Notes: a model not told the origin generated them from the sequence alone. A stretch of DNA of 16,253 nt from CAYJXK01 sp964374115 (GCA_964374115.1 CAYJXK010000019.1:1-16253); one strand, 5' to 3'. Shown: positions 7,560 to 14,922, counted from the first letter of the stretch. Numbers and translations are program-made.

Positions 7560-7588
7560 AGCATACACCTGTCTTTGGCAGTAGTCAA
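7560..7588 (-). promoter_or_regulatory. Promoter of arfB
   Basis: On the minus strand TTGACT (7583-7588) and TATGCT (7560-7565) are separated by exactly 17 bases. The predicted start is near 7552, about 20 bases before the arfB ATG. The -35 hexamer overlaps the stop codon of the preceding glycosyltransferase. Confidence 0.7.
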
Positions 7589-8751
7589 TTCTGCACGTCT
7601 TGTCGTGAATACAGCTCTTGGATCTTCTCTACCCAAATTTGCGCAGCTTTCGACCATCGGAACTCCTCTGCGCGCTTTTTTCCTTTTTCGACAAGCGTCG
7701 CACACAAAGAAGGATGCTCGATGAGATAATCCATCGCGCCGGAAATCTCGGCGCTATTCATCGGATTCACAAGATATGCCGCGCCATTCGTCACCTCAGG
7801 AAAGGATGAACGGTTACTCGTGATCAGTGGGACACCAGCTGCCATTGCCTCGAGCACAGGCAAACCAAACCCTTCATACAAACTTGGATACACAAACACA
7901 TCAGCGAGACGATAGAGGGCCATCTTCTCTTCTTCCGGAATAAATCTGAGATAATGGAAACGTCGATCTTTCGCAATATCGTGAAGAAGCGCGCGAGACT
8001 TCCATCCCCACGGCCCTGCGATCACCAATTCATGAGTGGCAGATGCCGCTCGAGACATCCGATATGCCTGTATAAGCCCAACGACATTTTTACGTGGTTC
8101 AAGCGCGCCGACAAAAAGAAAAAAATGATTCGGCAGATGATACTTTTCTCGGATCTTTTTTTGATATGCCGGATCTTCTGCGTATTGTATTGATTCACCT
8201 GAAAAAGAAAGCCCGGGATGCAAGATACACACTTTTTCTTCTCCCACATCATAGGCCCGCACGATATCATCCCGAGAATGCTCCGAAGGAGTAAATATGA
8301 TCTTTGCCTTCTTGCATTGATCGGCAAGGCCGATGGAGCGATGCCATAGACGCTGTTTGGCTGTGAAACAATCGGGAAAATGGAGAAATGACAAATCATG
8401 AATCGTGAACGCATACCGAACACTTCGAGACAACACGATCACATTCATATGAGGAGAGAAAAAGAAATCAAGATGCTGGACAGGAAAAAAACGATCAAGA
8501 TACGGACGATGAACACTCATGATGGACGCATGAAGGAGTTTGTTGGGGATATGTGTACGCACATACCGCACGCGAGAAGGATCGGGATCGAACGAAAGTG
8601 ACGCACGAGATCGCAGAGCATTGGTGTATAAAAAAAATTGATCCTCTTTGTCATACGCGAGGATCGCCTGAATGAGTCCTTTTGCATACACAGCAACGCC
8701 TGTCGAAAGAGGTGATTCGAGACATCGCAGATCAATACCGATCTTTAACAT
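7585..8751 (-). CDS. GT4-family glycosyltransferase
   Basis: The 388-residue product opens with MLKIGIDLRCLESPLSTGVA, carries FTIHDLSFL near 115-123, VGALEPRKNV near 214-223, and EGFGLPVLE at 293-301, the EX7E donor-binding motif of retaining GT4 enzymes. The overall pattern is the same as that of the enzyme at 4904-6040, so the two are likely diverged copies of one type, perhaps adding similar sugars. It follows the glycosyltransferase at 8773 by 21 bases, in which lies most of the 3' arm of a perfect 20-bp hairpin. No Shine-Dalgarno sequence precedes the ATG, so its translation may depend on that of the upstream gene. Sugar specificity is unknown. Confidence 0.93.
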   Translation of the reverse strand: MLKIGIDLRCLESPLSTGVAVYAKGLIQAILAYDKEDQFFLYTNALRSRASLSFDPDPSRVRYVRTHIPNKLLHASIMSVHRPYLDRFFPVQHLDFFFSPHMNVIVLSRSVRYAFTIHDLSFLHFPDCFTAKQRLWHRSIGLADQCKKAKIIFTPSEHSRDDIVRAYDVGEEKVCILHPGLSFSGESIQYAEDPAYQKKIREKYHLPNHFFLFVGALEPRKNVVGLIQAYRMSRAASATHELVIAGPWGWKSRALLHDIAKDRRFHYLRFIPEEEKMALYRLADVFVYPSLYEGFGLPVLEAMAAGVPLITSNRSSFPEVTNGAAYLVNPMNSAEISGAMDYLIEHPSLCATLVEKGKKRAEEFRWSKAAQIWVEKIQELYSRQDVQN

Positions 8752-8758
8752 AACAATT

Positions 8759-8802
8759 GATGAGAGCCCATCTCAAAAATAATTTTGAGATGGGCTCTCA
8801 TC
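8759..8802 (-). repeat. Perfect 20-bp intercistronic hairpin
   Basis: Positions 8759-8778 are the exact reverse complement of 8783-8802, with a 4-base loop. On the minus strand the first arm encodes the last sense codons of the upstream glycosyltransferase; its TGA stop (8773-8775) lies in the second arm, which ends seven bases before the ATG of the next gene. No U-tract follows on the minus strand, so it is not a classical terminator in that direction; on the plus strand it is followed by ATTTTTG. Confidence 0.8.
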
Positions 8803-9933
8803 ATTTTTGCTATCAAACGCAATCGCGCACTGATTTAGTCCTCTCGTAAATTCCTCATATCGATCTTCAACATATCGCTTCATGCGCCGTTTGAAATGAT
8901 CGGTATGAAATTTCATGACCCATGCGCGGATGGATTCGCTTTTCCACGCGTAGGGATCAAAATGCAAGACGACATCAAGAAGCGCTTGCCATGATTGTTC
9001 ATAAAAAAACACGCCGGTTTTTCCGGGAATCACGGTCTCGGTCGCTCCTCCCACTCCATAGGCAATCACCGGCCGGCCACTTGCCATAGATTCGATGGGT
9101 GTAATCCCGAGGTCCTCCACTTGCGGGTGTACAAACGCGCGCGCGTGGGCAAGCAGTGTCGCCTTTTCTTGTTCCGAAACGCGACCAAGAAATTGAATGT
9201 GGGATTTCGCGAATTGTTTCAATCTCTCAAGCTCTGGCCCTGTCCCAAAAATTTTCAATGGGATACGCAATCGATTGAACACCTGCACGACGAGATCAAA
9301 CCGCTTGTATGGCACAAGACGGCCGCCGGAAACAAAATAATCTCCAATGTTTTTCGCAACGGCAAACGCGTCGATACGCACTGGTGGATATATCACATCG
9401 CTGTCTCGGCGATAATATTTTTGAATCCGTTTTTTCACGGTATTGGAATTCGCGACAAAATAATCCACTCTGTCCACACTCATCGTGTCCCACAGACGAA
9501 GCCGATGGATCAGCCGTGGAAGCGCCGCTTTGATAAGCTGGTTGTACGGCAGATCCTCGATATATTCATGCGTATCAGTCCACAAGTACCGGGTCGGCGT
9601 ATGGCAATATGAGATATGGAGGGTATCTGGCCGCGTCATCACACCTTTGGCAAATGCGCTACTTGAAGAAATGACCACATCATAGTCATGCAGGTTGTGC
9701 CGCTCGGTCGCAATCGGCATCCACGGCAAATACCAGCGATACCGACGCCGACCAAATGGAAGATAAGAGATAAAAGATTCGCGCACATCCGCATCATGAA
9801 AAAATGGCACGCCCCGACGATCATAAAACAACACAAAAATAGGCGCGTCAGGCCAGAGCTCATGAAGCGCCATGAGGACTCGCTCCGCCCCTCCATCTTG
9901 GGCGAGGAAGTCATGGACAAGGGCAACTTTCAC
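8773..9933 (-). CDS. GT4-family glycosyltransferase (WbaZ-like)
   Basis: The 386-residue product begins MKVALVHDFLAQDGGAERVL, with the glycine-rich loop of GT-B enzymes. SYCHTPTRYLWTD near 108-120, ANSNTVKKRIQKYY near 161-174 and VSGGRLVPYKR near 201-211 are typical of the WbaZ-like mannosyltransferase branch of GT4. EDLGITPIE at 273-281 is the EX7E motif. The start is a GTG at 9933: an in-frame stop lies just upstream and the next Met is residue 21, which would cut off the glycine-rich loop. A GGGAG sequence lies 15 bases before it, rather far. It follows the sugar transferase by 20 bases and belongs to that operon. Its last codons form one arm of the hairpin at 8759-8802. Confidence 0.93.
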   Translation of the reverse strand: MKVALVHDFLAQDGGAERVLMALHELWPDAPIFVLFYDRRGVPFFHDADVRESFISYLPFGRRRYRWYLPWMPIATERHNLHDYDVVISSSSAFAKGVMTRPDTLHISYCHTPTRYLWTDTHEYIEDLPYNQLIKAALPRLIHRLRLWDTMSVDRVDYFVANSNTVKKRIQKYYRRDSDVIYPPVRIDAFAVAKNIGDYFVSGGRLVPYKRFDLVVQVFNRLRIPLKIFGTGPELERLKQFAKSHIQFLGRVSEQEKATLLAHARAFVHPQVEDLGITPIESMASGRPVIAYGVGGATETVIPGKTGVFFYEQSWQALLDVVLHFDPYAWKSESIRAWVMKFHTDHFKRRMKRYVEDRYEEFTRGLNQCAIAFDSKNDESPSQNYF

Positions 9934-9953
9934 ATGAATACATTATTCTCCCG

Positions 9954-11372
9954 CTACAACGCCTTTCTTTTTTTAAACAAAACAAACGGCGTTTTCAAAA
10001 AAATAATACTATCGAGCAACAAACTCCACTTTTCAATATAAAAAATATCAAGCTTTACTTCTTCTTCATACGAAAGATCGCTCCGCCCCGACACTTGCGC
10101 GAGTCCGGTAATTCCAGGCTTCAGAGTAAGGACACTTCGATGCCTCTGCTCATATTTCTCTACCTCCCGTGGCTGATGTGGTCGAGGGCCCACGATACTC
10201 ATCGTCCCAGAAAGCACATTAAAAAATTGTGGAAGTTCATCCAAACTCCACCTGCGAAGAAACCGCCCGAAAGGGGTGACCCGTGGATCGTTGGCCAGTT
10301 TGTAAATCGGGCCTTGTCGAGTATTGTGCATTTTCTTGAGTTTTTCTTCTTCGATCAGCGCCTCGTCTCCTTCCTCCCCAAATTGCGAACCTGTACAATA
10401 TTTCTGATACATGGAACGAAATTTCAATGTCGCGAAATGTTTCCCTCGAAGCCCCACCCGCTCGTTGCGATACAGCACAGGTCTTCCGGTCTCAAGAAGA
10501 ATGCAAAACGCCAAGAGAAACAAGAGCAATGCAAGAAAAATAATGATGAGGACGCTCAAAACAATATCAAAACCGCGTTTGAGCACTCTCCCCCACCCAT
10601 CAAGCGGCGTACGTTTGAGCTCAACCACCGGGACACCGGCAAGCGGATGCACGACAATATTCACGGCATATGATCCAAACAAATCAGCAGAATATTTACA
10701 CACAATATGATGAGCATAGCACCATTCAATTGCTCGGATCGCTTCTTGTCCTTTGGCTTCTGGTTCCGTAAGAATGACTTCATCGAGCGACTGTTTTTCA
10801 AGGAGTGTCTCTACATGCTCATCCCATGTCTCAAACACGCCAATCACATGGTATCCGAGTTCTCTTCTCTGCCGTAATGCCTCGACGATTTTTTCTGCCG
10901 TACGCTCGCCGCCAACAATCGCCACGTTCCGAAGCCCAATCCCTTGCCGATACAAAATTGCTTTGAGCCCGCGAATCATCAGTCTTCCAAAGCTCACTAA
11001 TAGAATGCCAAGCGCCCAACCTCCTGCTGCCAAAAACCGAGAATCAAAAAGCTGTTGCGTAAACATGATATAGAGCGCAACGGCCGCAAGACCAGCAGAA
11101 CAAGCAAGCACCACACGCACAATGTCATGAACAAATTTTCTGTTCTGATCCGTCGAGTATAGCCCCACAAAAGCAAAAATGACCATCCATCCAAGAATCA
11201 CCGGTATCACAATATTGAGGTACTCATTGATCTTCAAATCAAACAAGATAGGACGCATCCTCACCGCCCAATCCGTAAACCGGAACCCATATGCCGAAAG
11301 AGCCGCAAAAAGTAGCATGAAAAAATCAAGTGGTATTTGGATGACAACGAAAAATAGCTCAAAACGCTTCAT
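9954..11372 (-). CDS. Polyprenyl-phosphate sugar-1-phosphate transferase (initiating enzyme)
   Basis: The 472-residue product matches the WbaP/CpsE-type polyprenyl glycosylphosphotransferases. The first half has about four membrane segments and a Rossmann-like CoA_binding_3 region (NVAIVGGERTAEKIVEAL near 149-166). The C-terminal catalytic domain begins at KRGFDIVLS near 265, has a membrane helix, then GRPVLYRNERVGLRGKHF, LKFRSMY, LRRWSLDELPQFFNVLSG, SIVGPRP and KPGITGLAQVSGR. It transfers a sugar phosphate from a UDP-sugar to undecaprenyl phosphate at the inner membrane face, the first step of lipid-linked glycan synthesis; the sugar is not predictable. The ATG at 11372 is preferred over the in-frame TTG at 11426, because that TTG is part of the -35 box of a strong promoter (11397-11426) and would lie upstream of the transcript. 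It is the first gene of an operon with two glycosyltransferases. Confidence 0.93.
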   Translation of the reverse strand: MKRFELFFVVIQIPLDFFMLLFAALSAYGFRFTDWAVRMRPILFDLKINEYLNIVIPVILGWMVIFAFVGLYSTDQNRKFVHDIVRVVLACSAGLAAVALYIMFTQQLFDSRFLAAGGWALGILLVSFGRLMIRGLKAILYRQGIGLRNVAIVGGERTAEKIVEALRQRRELGYHVIGVFETWDEHVETLLEKQSLDEVILTEPEAKGQEAIRAIEWCYAHHIVCKYSADLFGSYAVNIVVHPLAGVPVVELKRTPLDGWGRVLKRGFDIVLSVLIIIFLALLLFLLAFCILLETGRPVLYRNERVGLRGKHFATLKFRSMYQKYCTGSQFGEEGDEALIEEEKLKKMHNTRQGPIYKLANDPRVTPFGRFLRRWSLDELPQFFNVLSGTMSIVGPRPHQPREVEKYEQRHRSVLTLKPGITGLAQVSGRSDLSYEEEVKLDIFYIEKWSLLLDSIIFLKTPFVLFKKRKAL

Positions 11373-11396
11373 AGAGATATGCCGAAAAACATGGAT

Positions 11397-11426
11397 ATCA
11401 TACTCTGAAATGAGTCTGTGGGTCAA
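11397..11426 (-). promoter_or_regulatory. Promoter of the glycan operon
   Basis: On the minus strand TTGACC (11421-11426) and TATGAT (11397-11402) are separated by 18 bases, each hexamer matching the consensus at five of six positions. The predicted start is near 11390, giving a leader of about 18 bases before the ATG at 11372. It lies immediately downstream of the rnpB terminator. Confidence 0.78.
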
Positions 11427-11428
11427 CT

Positions 11429-11471
11429 CTCAAAAATAAAAGTACTCTCGGGAAAATTCCCGAGAGTACTT
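11429..11471 (-). terminator. Rho-independent terminator of rnpB
   Basis: On the minus strand a perfect 15-bp stem (AAGTACTCTCGGGAA and its complement, 11440-11471) is followed by TTATTTTTGAG. It begins at the base after the RNase P RNA P1 helix. Confidence 0.88.
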
Positions 11472-11869
11472 ACAAGAGAGCTGTAAGCCGAATTTTGTTC
11501 CCCGATATCCATCGGGGTGATGATCATTTCTCTCGATCCAGCATTACTGCGGGACTCTAACGAGCGAACTTTTCGACCCCGCCGAATTGGCGGGGACGCT
11601 GCTCTTTCTCCAGGTAGGGTTTACCACACCTTCCTGTCACCAGGAGGCGAGAACAGAAGCTTTGTCACGTGAACAAAACACCCATTCACTTTTCACCTTT
11701 GTCCGCCGATGAGGCGGGTTGTATTGTCTCTGTGGCCCTGTCCCTATCCCGATATCGCTATCGAGACGGTGGGTGTTACCCACTACCAGTTTCCTCCCGC
11801 CAAAGGCGGGATTTGGGAGTTCGGACTTTCCTCCCCGGCCGTGGCCGGGGCGATCACCCACTCTCTTGT
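11472..11869 (-). ncRNA. rnpB: RNase P RNA, bacterial class A
   Basis: This RNA is the catalytic subunit of RNase P, which removes 5' leaders from tRNA precursors. On the minus strand, in order, are: the conserved GGGGAGGAAAGTCCGAAC near the 5' end; CCACAGAGACAATACAACC; AAAGGTGAAAAGTG; GGTAAACCCTACCTGGAG; AGAAATGATCATC; and ACAAAATTCGGCTTACAGC at the 3' end. All correspond in order to the E. coli-type core. The ends are set by a perfect 9-bp P1 helix, ACAAGAGAG (11861-11869) with CTCTCTTGT (11472-11480), which agrees with the predicted promoter and the terminator. Length is about 398 bases, normal for class A. Several peripheral stems are capped by GC-rich palindromes such as CCCCGGCC/GGCCGGGG (11833-11850), CCCGCC/GGCGGG (11796-11810), CCGCC/GGCGG (11703-11717), CCCCGCC/GGCGGGG (11577-11595) and CCCCGAT/ATCGGGG (11500-11517). 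Confidence 0.96.
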
Positions 11870-11873
11870 GCAT

Positions 11874-11879
11874 AGGAGG
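11874..11879 (+). promoter_or_regulatory. Ribosome binding site of the ABC transporter gene
   Basis: AGGAGG lies five bases before the ATG at 11885, an ideal Shine-Dalgarno arrangement and one of only two clear ones in the window. It overlaps the -10 box of the oppositely oriented rnpB promoter. Confidence 0.75.
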
Positions 11880-11905
11880 ATACTATGAAAAAAAAAATTT
11901 GTCAA
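11877..11905 (-). promoter_or_regulatory. Promoter of rnpB
   Basis: On the minus strand TTGACA (11900-11905, perfect) and TATCCT (11877-11882) are separated by 17 bases. The predicted start, seven to eight bases later, is 11869-11870, exactly the 5' end of the P1 helix. The whole promoter overlaps the ribosome binding site and first codons of the divergent ABC transporter gene; the spacer contains the run of ten A of its second to fifth codons. Confidence 0.82.
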
Positions 11906-13684
11906 CTATACTACTCATTTATGACAAATAATTCTTCTTATCCAATCTCTCATCTCCTCTCTGATGTGTGGTCATTTGTCCGCTCCTATCGCGGAAAATT
12001 TTGGCTTGCTACAATGCTCCGATTCACGAGCGATTTGGTATGGCTCTATCCCGCATGGGCCCTTGGACAAATCACGACATTTTTTGCGCATTTTTCATTC
12101 GGTCAATCTCTTACTCCTTTTTTGTGGCTTATCGGCGGTTATGCGCTTGTGGGGCTTTACCGATATAGCGTCATTGAAATCGCGAAATGTATCGGCTATC
12201 AAGTCGCGGAACGAAGCAGTCTTGACGCAAAGCTCAAAACGCTCGGCCACCTCTTTCGTCTTGATCTTATCTGGCACGAAAAAATAAATTCCGGGATAAA
12301 AATGAAACGGATTTCAAATGGTGGGGAAGGAATTGATCGAATATTGCGCATCTATTATACCAATATTCTCGAATCGGTCTTCAATATTATTGCCGTCGTT
12401 TTTATTCTCCGCACTCTCGGCATTGGTTTCATGCTTGCGTTTGTCTTTTTTGTCATCACCTATTACACCCTCTCATACCTTCAGACCATTCGATCAAAAC
12501 GACAATCCATTCTGGTGAGTCAAAAAGAAGAAGAGCTCGACGGGGTGGCGTTTGAGGCAATCAATAATATCGTGACGATCAAAACGATGGGGATGGCACG
12601 AGCCATCACAGGATATCTCGGAGAGAGCATGGATCGCCTTATGAAAGAAATTCGGAAAAGAATACAGTATTTTCGGACACGAGAGGCCACACTCAGTATC
12701 TATATGATGAGTGCCCGACTCGCAGGATATGTCTTCATCGGATACGGTATTTCACAAGGGCATTACGAAATTGGACTTTTAGTGATGTTTGATGGATATT
12801 TCCACCTCGTGTATCAAGCCACGTCTGAGCTTGCCGAGGTCACCAATGAGATTGCGATTCATACGGTCGCGGTTGGAAGAATGATGGAACTCATTGAGGT
12901 GAAACCGACGATTGAAGGCAGGCCAGATGCCCGCGCGTATCCCAAAAAATGGAAACATATTGCGATACAGCATCTCTCATTCGCCTATCATGATCGGAAC
13001 GTCCTTACTGACATCAATCTCACGATTGCTCGTGGAGAAAAAATCGGTATCGTCGGCCTCTCAGGCGCCGGGAAATCCACATTGTTCAAAATCCTTCTCA
13101 AGCTCTATGAGCACTATGACGGAAATATCTTGGTGGACAGCACACCGCTGAAAGATATTAATCGCGATGCATATATTCGCCATAGCGCGATTGTGATGCA
13201 AGATACAGAATTATTTGATCTGACACTCCGGCAAAACGTGTTGATTGCAGTTGATGACGAAAAAAAACATACAGAGAGCGAGCTGATGCGGGCCTTACAG
13301 ATTTCTCATCTCGATGACCTTTTGGCACATCTTCCGGCCGGGGTGGATACACTCATTGGTGAAAAAGGTATCCGTCTTTCTGGCGGAGAAAAACAACGAC
13401 TCGGTATTGCGCGCGCTGTGTACAAGCGTCCTGACATCTTCTTTCTCGATGAAGCGACATCGCATCTTGATGCTGACTCTGAACGGAAAATACAAGATTC
13501 CCTTCATCAATTTTTCCAAAACGTCACGGCGATCGTGATCGCCCATCGTCTCTCGACAATCAAACAAATGGATCGGATTATTGTGATTGATGAAGGCAAA
13601 ATCGTCGAAACAGGAACATGGGATGAACTCCTCAAAAAGAAAGGGGTATTTTTTATGCTCTGGGAAAAGCAGAAGTTGGCGTAA
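11885..13684 (+). CDS. ABC exporter half-transporter (fused membrane and ATPase domains)
   Basis: The 599-residue product has a membrane domain in the first ~330 residues (hydrophobic segments near 40-60, 76-96, 163-200 and 270-303) and a C-terminal ATPase with all motifs: Walker A GLSGAGKST (391-399), Q-loop Q439, signature LSGGEKQR (498-505), Walker B DIFFLDEA (517-524) and H-loop H554 in IAHRLSTI. This is the MsbA/type-IV exporter architecture, working as a dimer that moves lipids, lipid-linked glycans, peptides or drugs out of the cell. The substrate is not evident; export of a product of the neighbouring glycan genes is a guess based on position, and it is divergent from them. The ATG at 11885 has an ideal AGGAGG. 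A later ATG at 11921 would leave the domain intact and is a less likely start. Its promoter would lie inside rnpB; I see no convincing one. A palindrome (AGCGCGTACGCGCT) follows the stop. Confidence 0.95.
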   Translation: MKKKICQLYYSFMTNNSSYPISHLLSDVWSFVRSYRGKFWLATMLRFTSDLVWLYPAWALGQITTFFAHFSFGQSLTPFLWLIGGYALVGLYRYSVIEIAKCIGYQVAERSSLDAKLKTLGHLFRLDLIWHEKINSGIKMKRISNGGEGIDRILRIYYTNILESVFNIIAVVFILRTLGIGFMLAFVFFVITYYTLSYLQTIRSKRQSILVSQKEEELDGVAFEAINNIVTIKTMGMARAITGYLGESMDRLMKEIRKRIQYFRTREATLSIYMMSARLAGYVFIGYGISQGHYEIGLLVMFDGYFHLVYQATSELAEVTNEIAIHTVAVGRMMELIEVKPTIEGRPDARAYPKKWKHIAIQHLSFAYHDRNVLTDINLTIARGEKIGIVGLSGAGKSTLFKILLKLYEHYDGNILVDSTPLKDINRDAYIRHSAIVMQDTELFDLTLRQNVLIAVDDEKKHTESELMRALQISHLDDLLAHLPAGVDTLIGEKGIRLSGGEKQRLGIARAVYKRPDIFFLDEATSHLDADSERKIQDSLHQFFQNVTAIVIAHRLSTIKQMDRIIVIDEGKIVETGTWDELLKKKGVFFMLWEKQKLA

Positions 13685-13768
13685 AAAGCGCGTACGCGCT
13701 ACCACTTCTTTCCTTTTGAGCGCCTTGACCATAATAATCCACAGCTCATTTTTGATCAGAACATAACT

Positions 13769-13804
13769 TTCGCGTTTGCTACCCGCGAGAGGCAAGCGCG
13801 AAAA
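13769..13804. repeat. 12-bp stem-loop after the ABC transporter gene
   Basis: TTTCGCGTTTGC pairs with GCAAGCGCGAAA with one G-T wobble. It lies about 85 bases beyond the ABC transporter stop; a short T-rich tract follows only about a dozen bases later on the plus strand, so it is a weak terminator candidate for that gene. Confidence 0.45.
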
Positions 13805-13827
13805 TCCTGAAAAAATTATTTTTGCAG

Positions 13828-13882
13828 TAAAAAAAGAAATCGCCTTGCGGATTCATTCGTTCTTTGCGAATTCCGCAAGGCG
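13828..13882 (-). terminator. Rho-independent terminator of the coiled-coil protein gene
   Basis: On the minus strand an 11-bp stem (CGCCTTGCGGA/TCCGCAAGGCG, 13841-13882) is followed by ATTTCTTTTTTT. It lies 26 bases after the stop at 13909; a smaller hairpin (CCCGC, CAAA, GCGGG, 13892-13905) lies between. Confidence 0.85.
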
Positions 13883-13908
13883 CTGGTGGACCCCGCCAAA
13901 GCGGGACA

Positions 13909-14742
13909 CTACATTCTTCTCGTTTCATTCTGACTGAACGGTTGCACACATGCCGCTCTCACACTCTGCGCGTAAGCAAGAACCGTAGTACGCGTCTCAT
14001 CAAGATGAAAAGAGAGAATCTTGTCGATCTCGGAAACTTTGTCACGAGCCATCCTCATTCGAGATTCAGCATTGCCCACTGTGGAAAGAGCGACGAGTCG
14101 CATAAAGTCGAAGTCGTTGGACGTCAAGTCGAACACGACGCCAACACTTCGACCGATTGTTCCTTTCACTTGTAACGCATGGTAGCCCTTGAGAAATTCA
14201 CTATAGCTGTCAAGGGCTAGTTGAAAAGGAGCTGTGGCTTTCTGCGCAGCTCTGATCGCGTCGTTGGTCTCCGAGTTCCCTATTCCTCGATCAGTGCCGA
14301 TTTTCAACAGTGCGTACTTGATTTTTCTCAGAAACAGACCAACCTCCTTCTTCATCGCAGATGCCGCCTCGTACGGCTGAAGAAGAGACTGGTAGGCGGG
14401 ATCATGTGCGCGAAGGTGGCTATCCACCATGTCATTTGCTTGGGTGTTGAGTTTTTCCACCTCTTGTCGCAAACTACTCACCCTCGAGTTGAGTTCCGCG
14501 ACTCTTGCTTCGAGTTCGCGATGATGCCTCACCTTGGCTTTGTCTCCCCCGAACCATGCGCCGAGGCTTCTCTCTCTGAAGTTCATCACGCTCCACAGAC
14601 GGGTAACTTCTCCCTGTGTGTGCGCGATCTTCTTCATCGTTTTTTCCGCTTCACGCGCTTTCGAGTGCATTTCACGCTCAAGCGCTCGGACTTGCTCTCG
14701 CAGTTGGTTCGTGATATTCACTTGATCCTCCTCAGTTGCCAT
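13909..14742 (-). CDS. Coiled-coil protein of unknown function
   Basis: I do not recognise the family. The 277-residue product has no signal peptide or membrane segment and is almost wholly helical. Residues about 10-45 and 70-112 read as heptad-type coiled coil rich in Arg, Glu, Leu and Lys (LREQVRALEREMHSKAREAE; VAELNSRVSSLRQEVEKL), separated by a short Trp/Gly-containing link (LGAWFGGDKAK). The second half (residues 125-270) is helical but less repetitive. It has the look of a cytoplasmic structural or scaffold protein. It forms its own transcription unit, with a promoter at 14755-14783 and a terminator at 13828-13882. The ATG at 14742 has no ribosome binding site, and the predicted leader is only a few bases long, so translation may be nearly leaderless. 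Confidence 0.8.
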   Translation of the reverse strand: MATEEDQVNITNQLREQVRALEREMHSKAREAEKTMKKIAHTQGEVTRLWSVMNFRERSLGAWFGGDKAKVRHHRELEARVAELNSRVSSLRQEVEKLNTQANDMVDSHLRAHDPAYQSLLQPYEAASAMKKEVGLFLRKIKYALLKIGTDRGIGNSETNDAIRAAQKATAPFQLALDSYSEFLKGYHALQVKGTIGRSVGVVFDLTSNDFDFMRLVALSTVGNAESRMRMARDKVSEIDKILSFHLDETRTTVLAYAQSVRAACVQPFSQNETRRM

Positions 14743-14754
14743 CTATCATAGCAT

Positions 14755-14783
14755 ATGATATATGTTCATCAAATATTTTTCAA
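14755..14783 (-). promoter_or_regulatory. Promoter of the coiled-coil protein gene
   Basis: On the minus strand TTGAAA (14778-14783) and TATCAT (14755-14760) are 17 bases apart, both 5/6 matches to the consensus. The predicted start is near 14748, about six bases before the ATG. Confidence 0.68.
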
Positions 14784-14803
14784 TGGTATACTCAAAATAG
14801 GAG

Positions 14804-14862
14804 AAAATAAAAAACCCGCACCAGTCGTACTCCGATGTTTCCATCGAAATCGTGCTGATGCG
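14804..14862 (-). terminator. Rho-independent terminator of the 187-residue protein gene
   Basis: On the minus strand CCCGCATCAG pairs with CTGGTGCGGG (one wobble pair), with an inner stem CGATG, loop GAAA, CATCG, followed by TTTTTTATTTTC. It lies about 60 bases after the stop at 14923. An additional GGGAC/GTCCC hairpin sits between stop and terminator. Confidence 0.87.
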
Positions 14863-14922
14863 GGCAATTCCGCGAGCCGCCGGAGTCACGGGACTAAAGG
14901 CAAAAACCAAGGTCCCAAGTGC

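Noticed and set aside
7542..7592. GGGAGGAGAG followed by ATG on the plus strand upstream of arfB
   Set aside because: It looks like a good ribosome binding site but the frame ends after ten codons; the bases are the leader and promoter of the minus-strand arfB.
8995..9612. Plus-strand open frame of 205 codons
   Set aside because: Antisense to a clear GT4 glycosyltransferase with intact motifs; no domain and no start signals.
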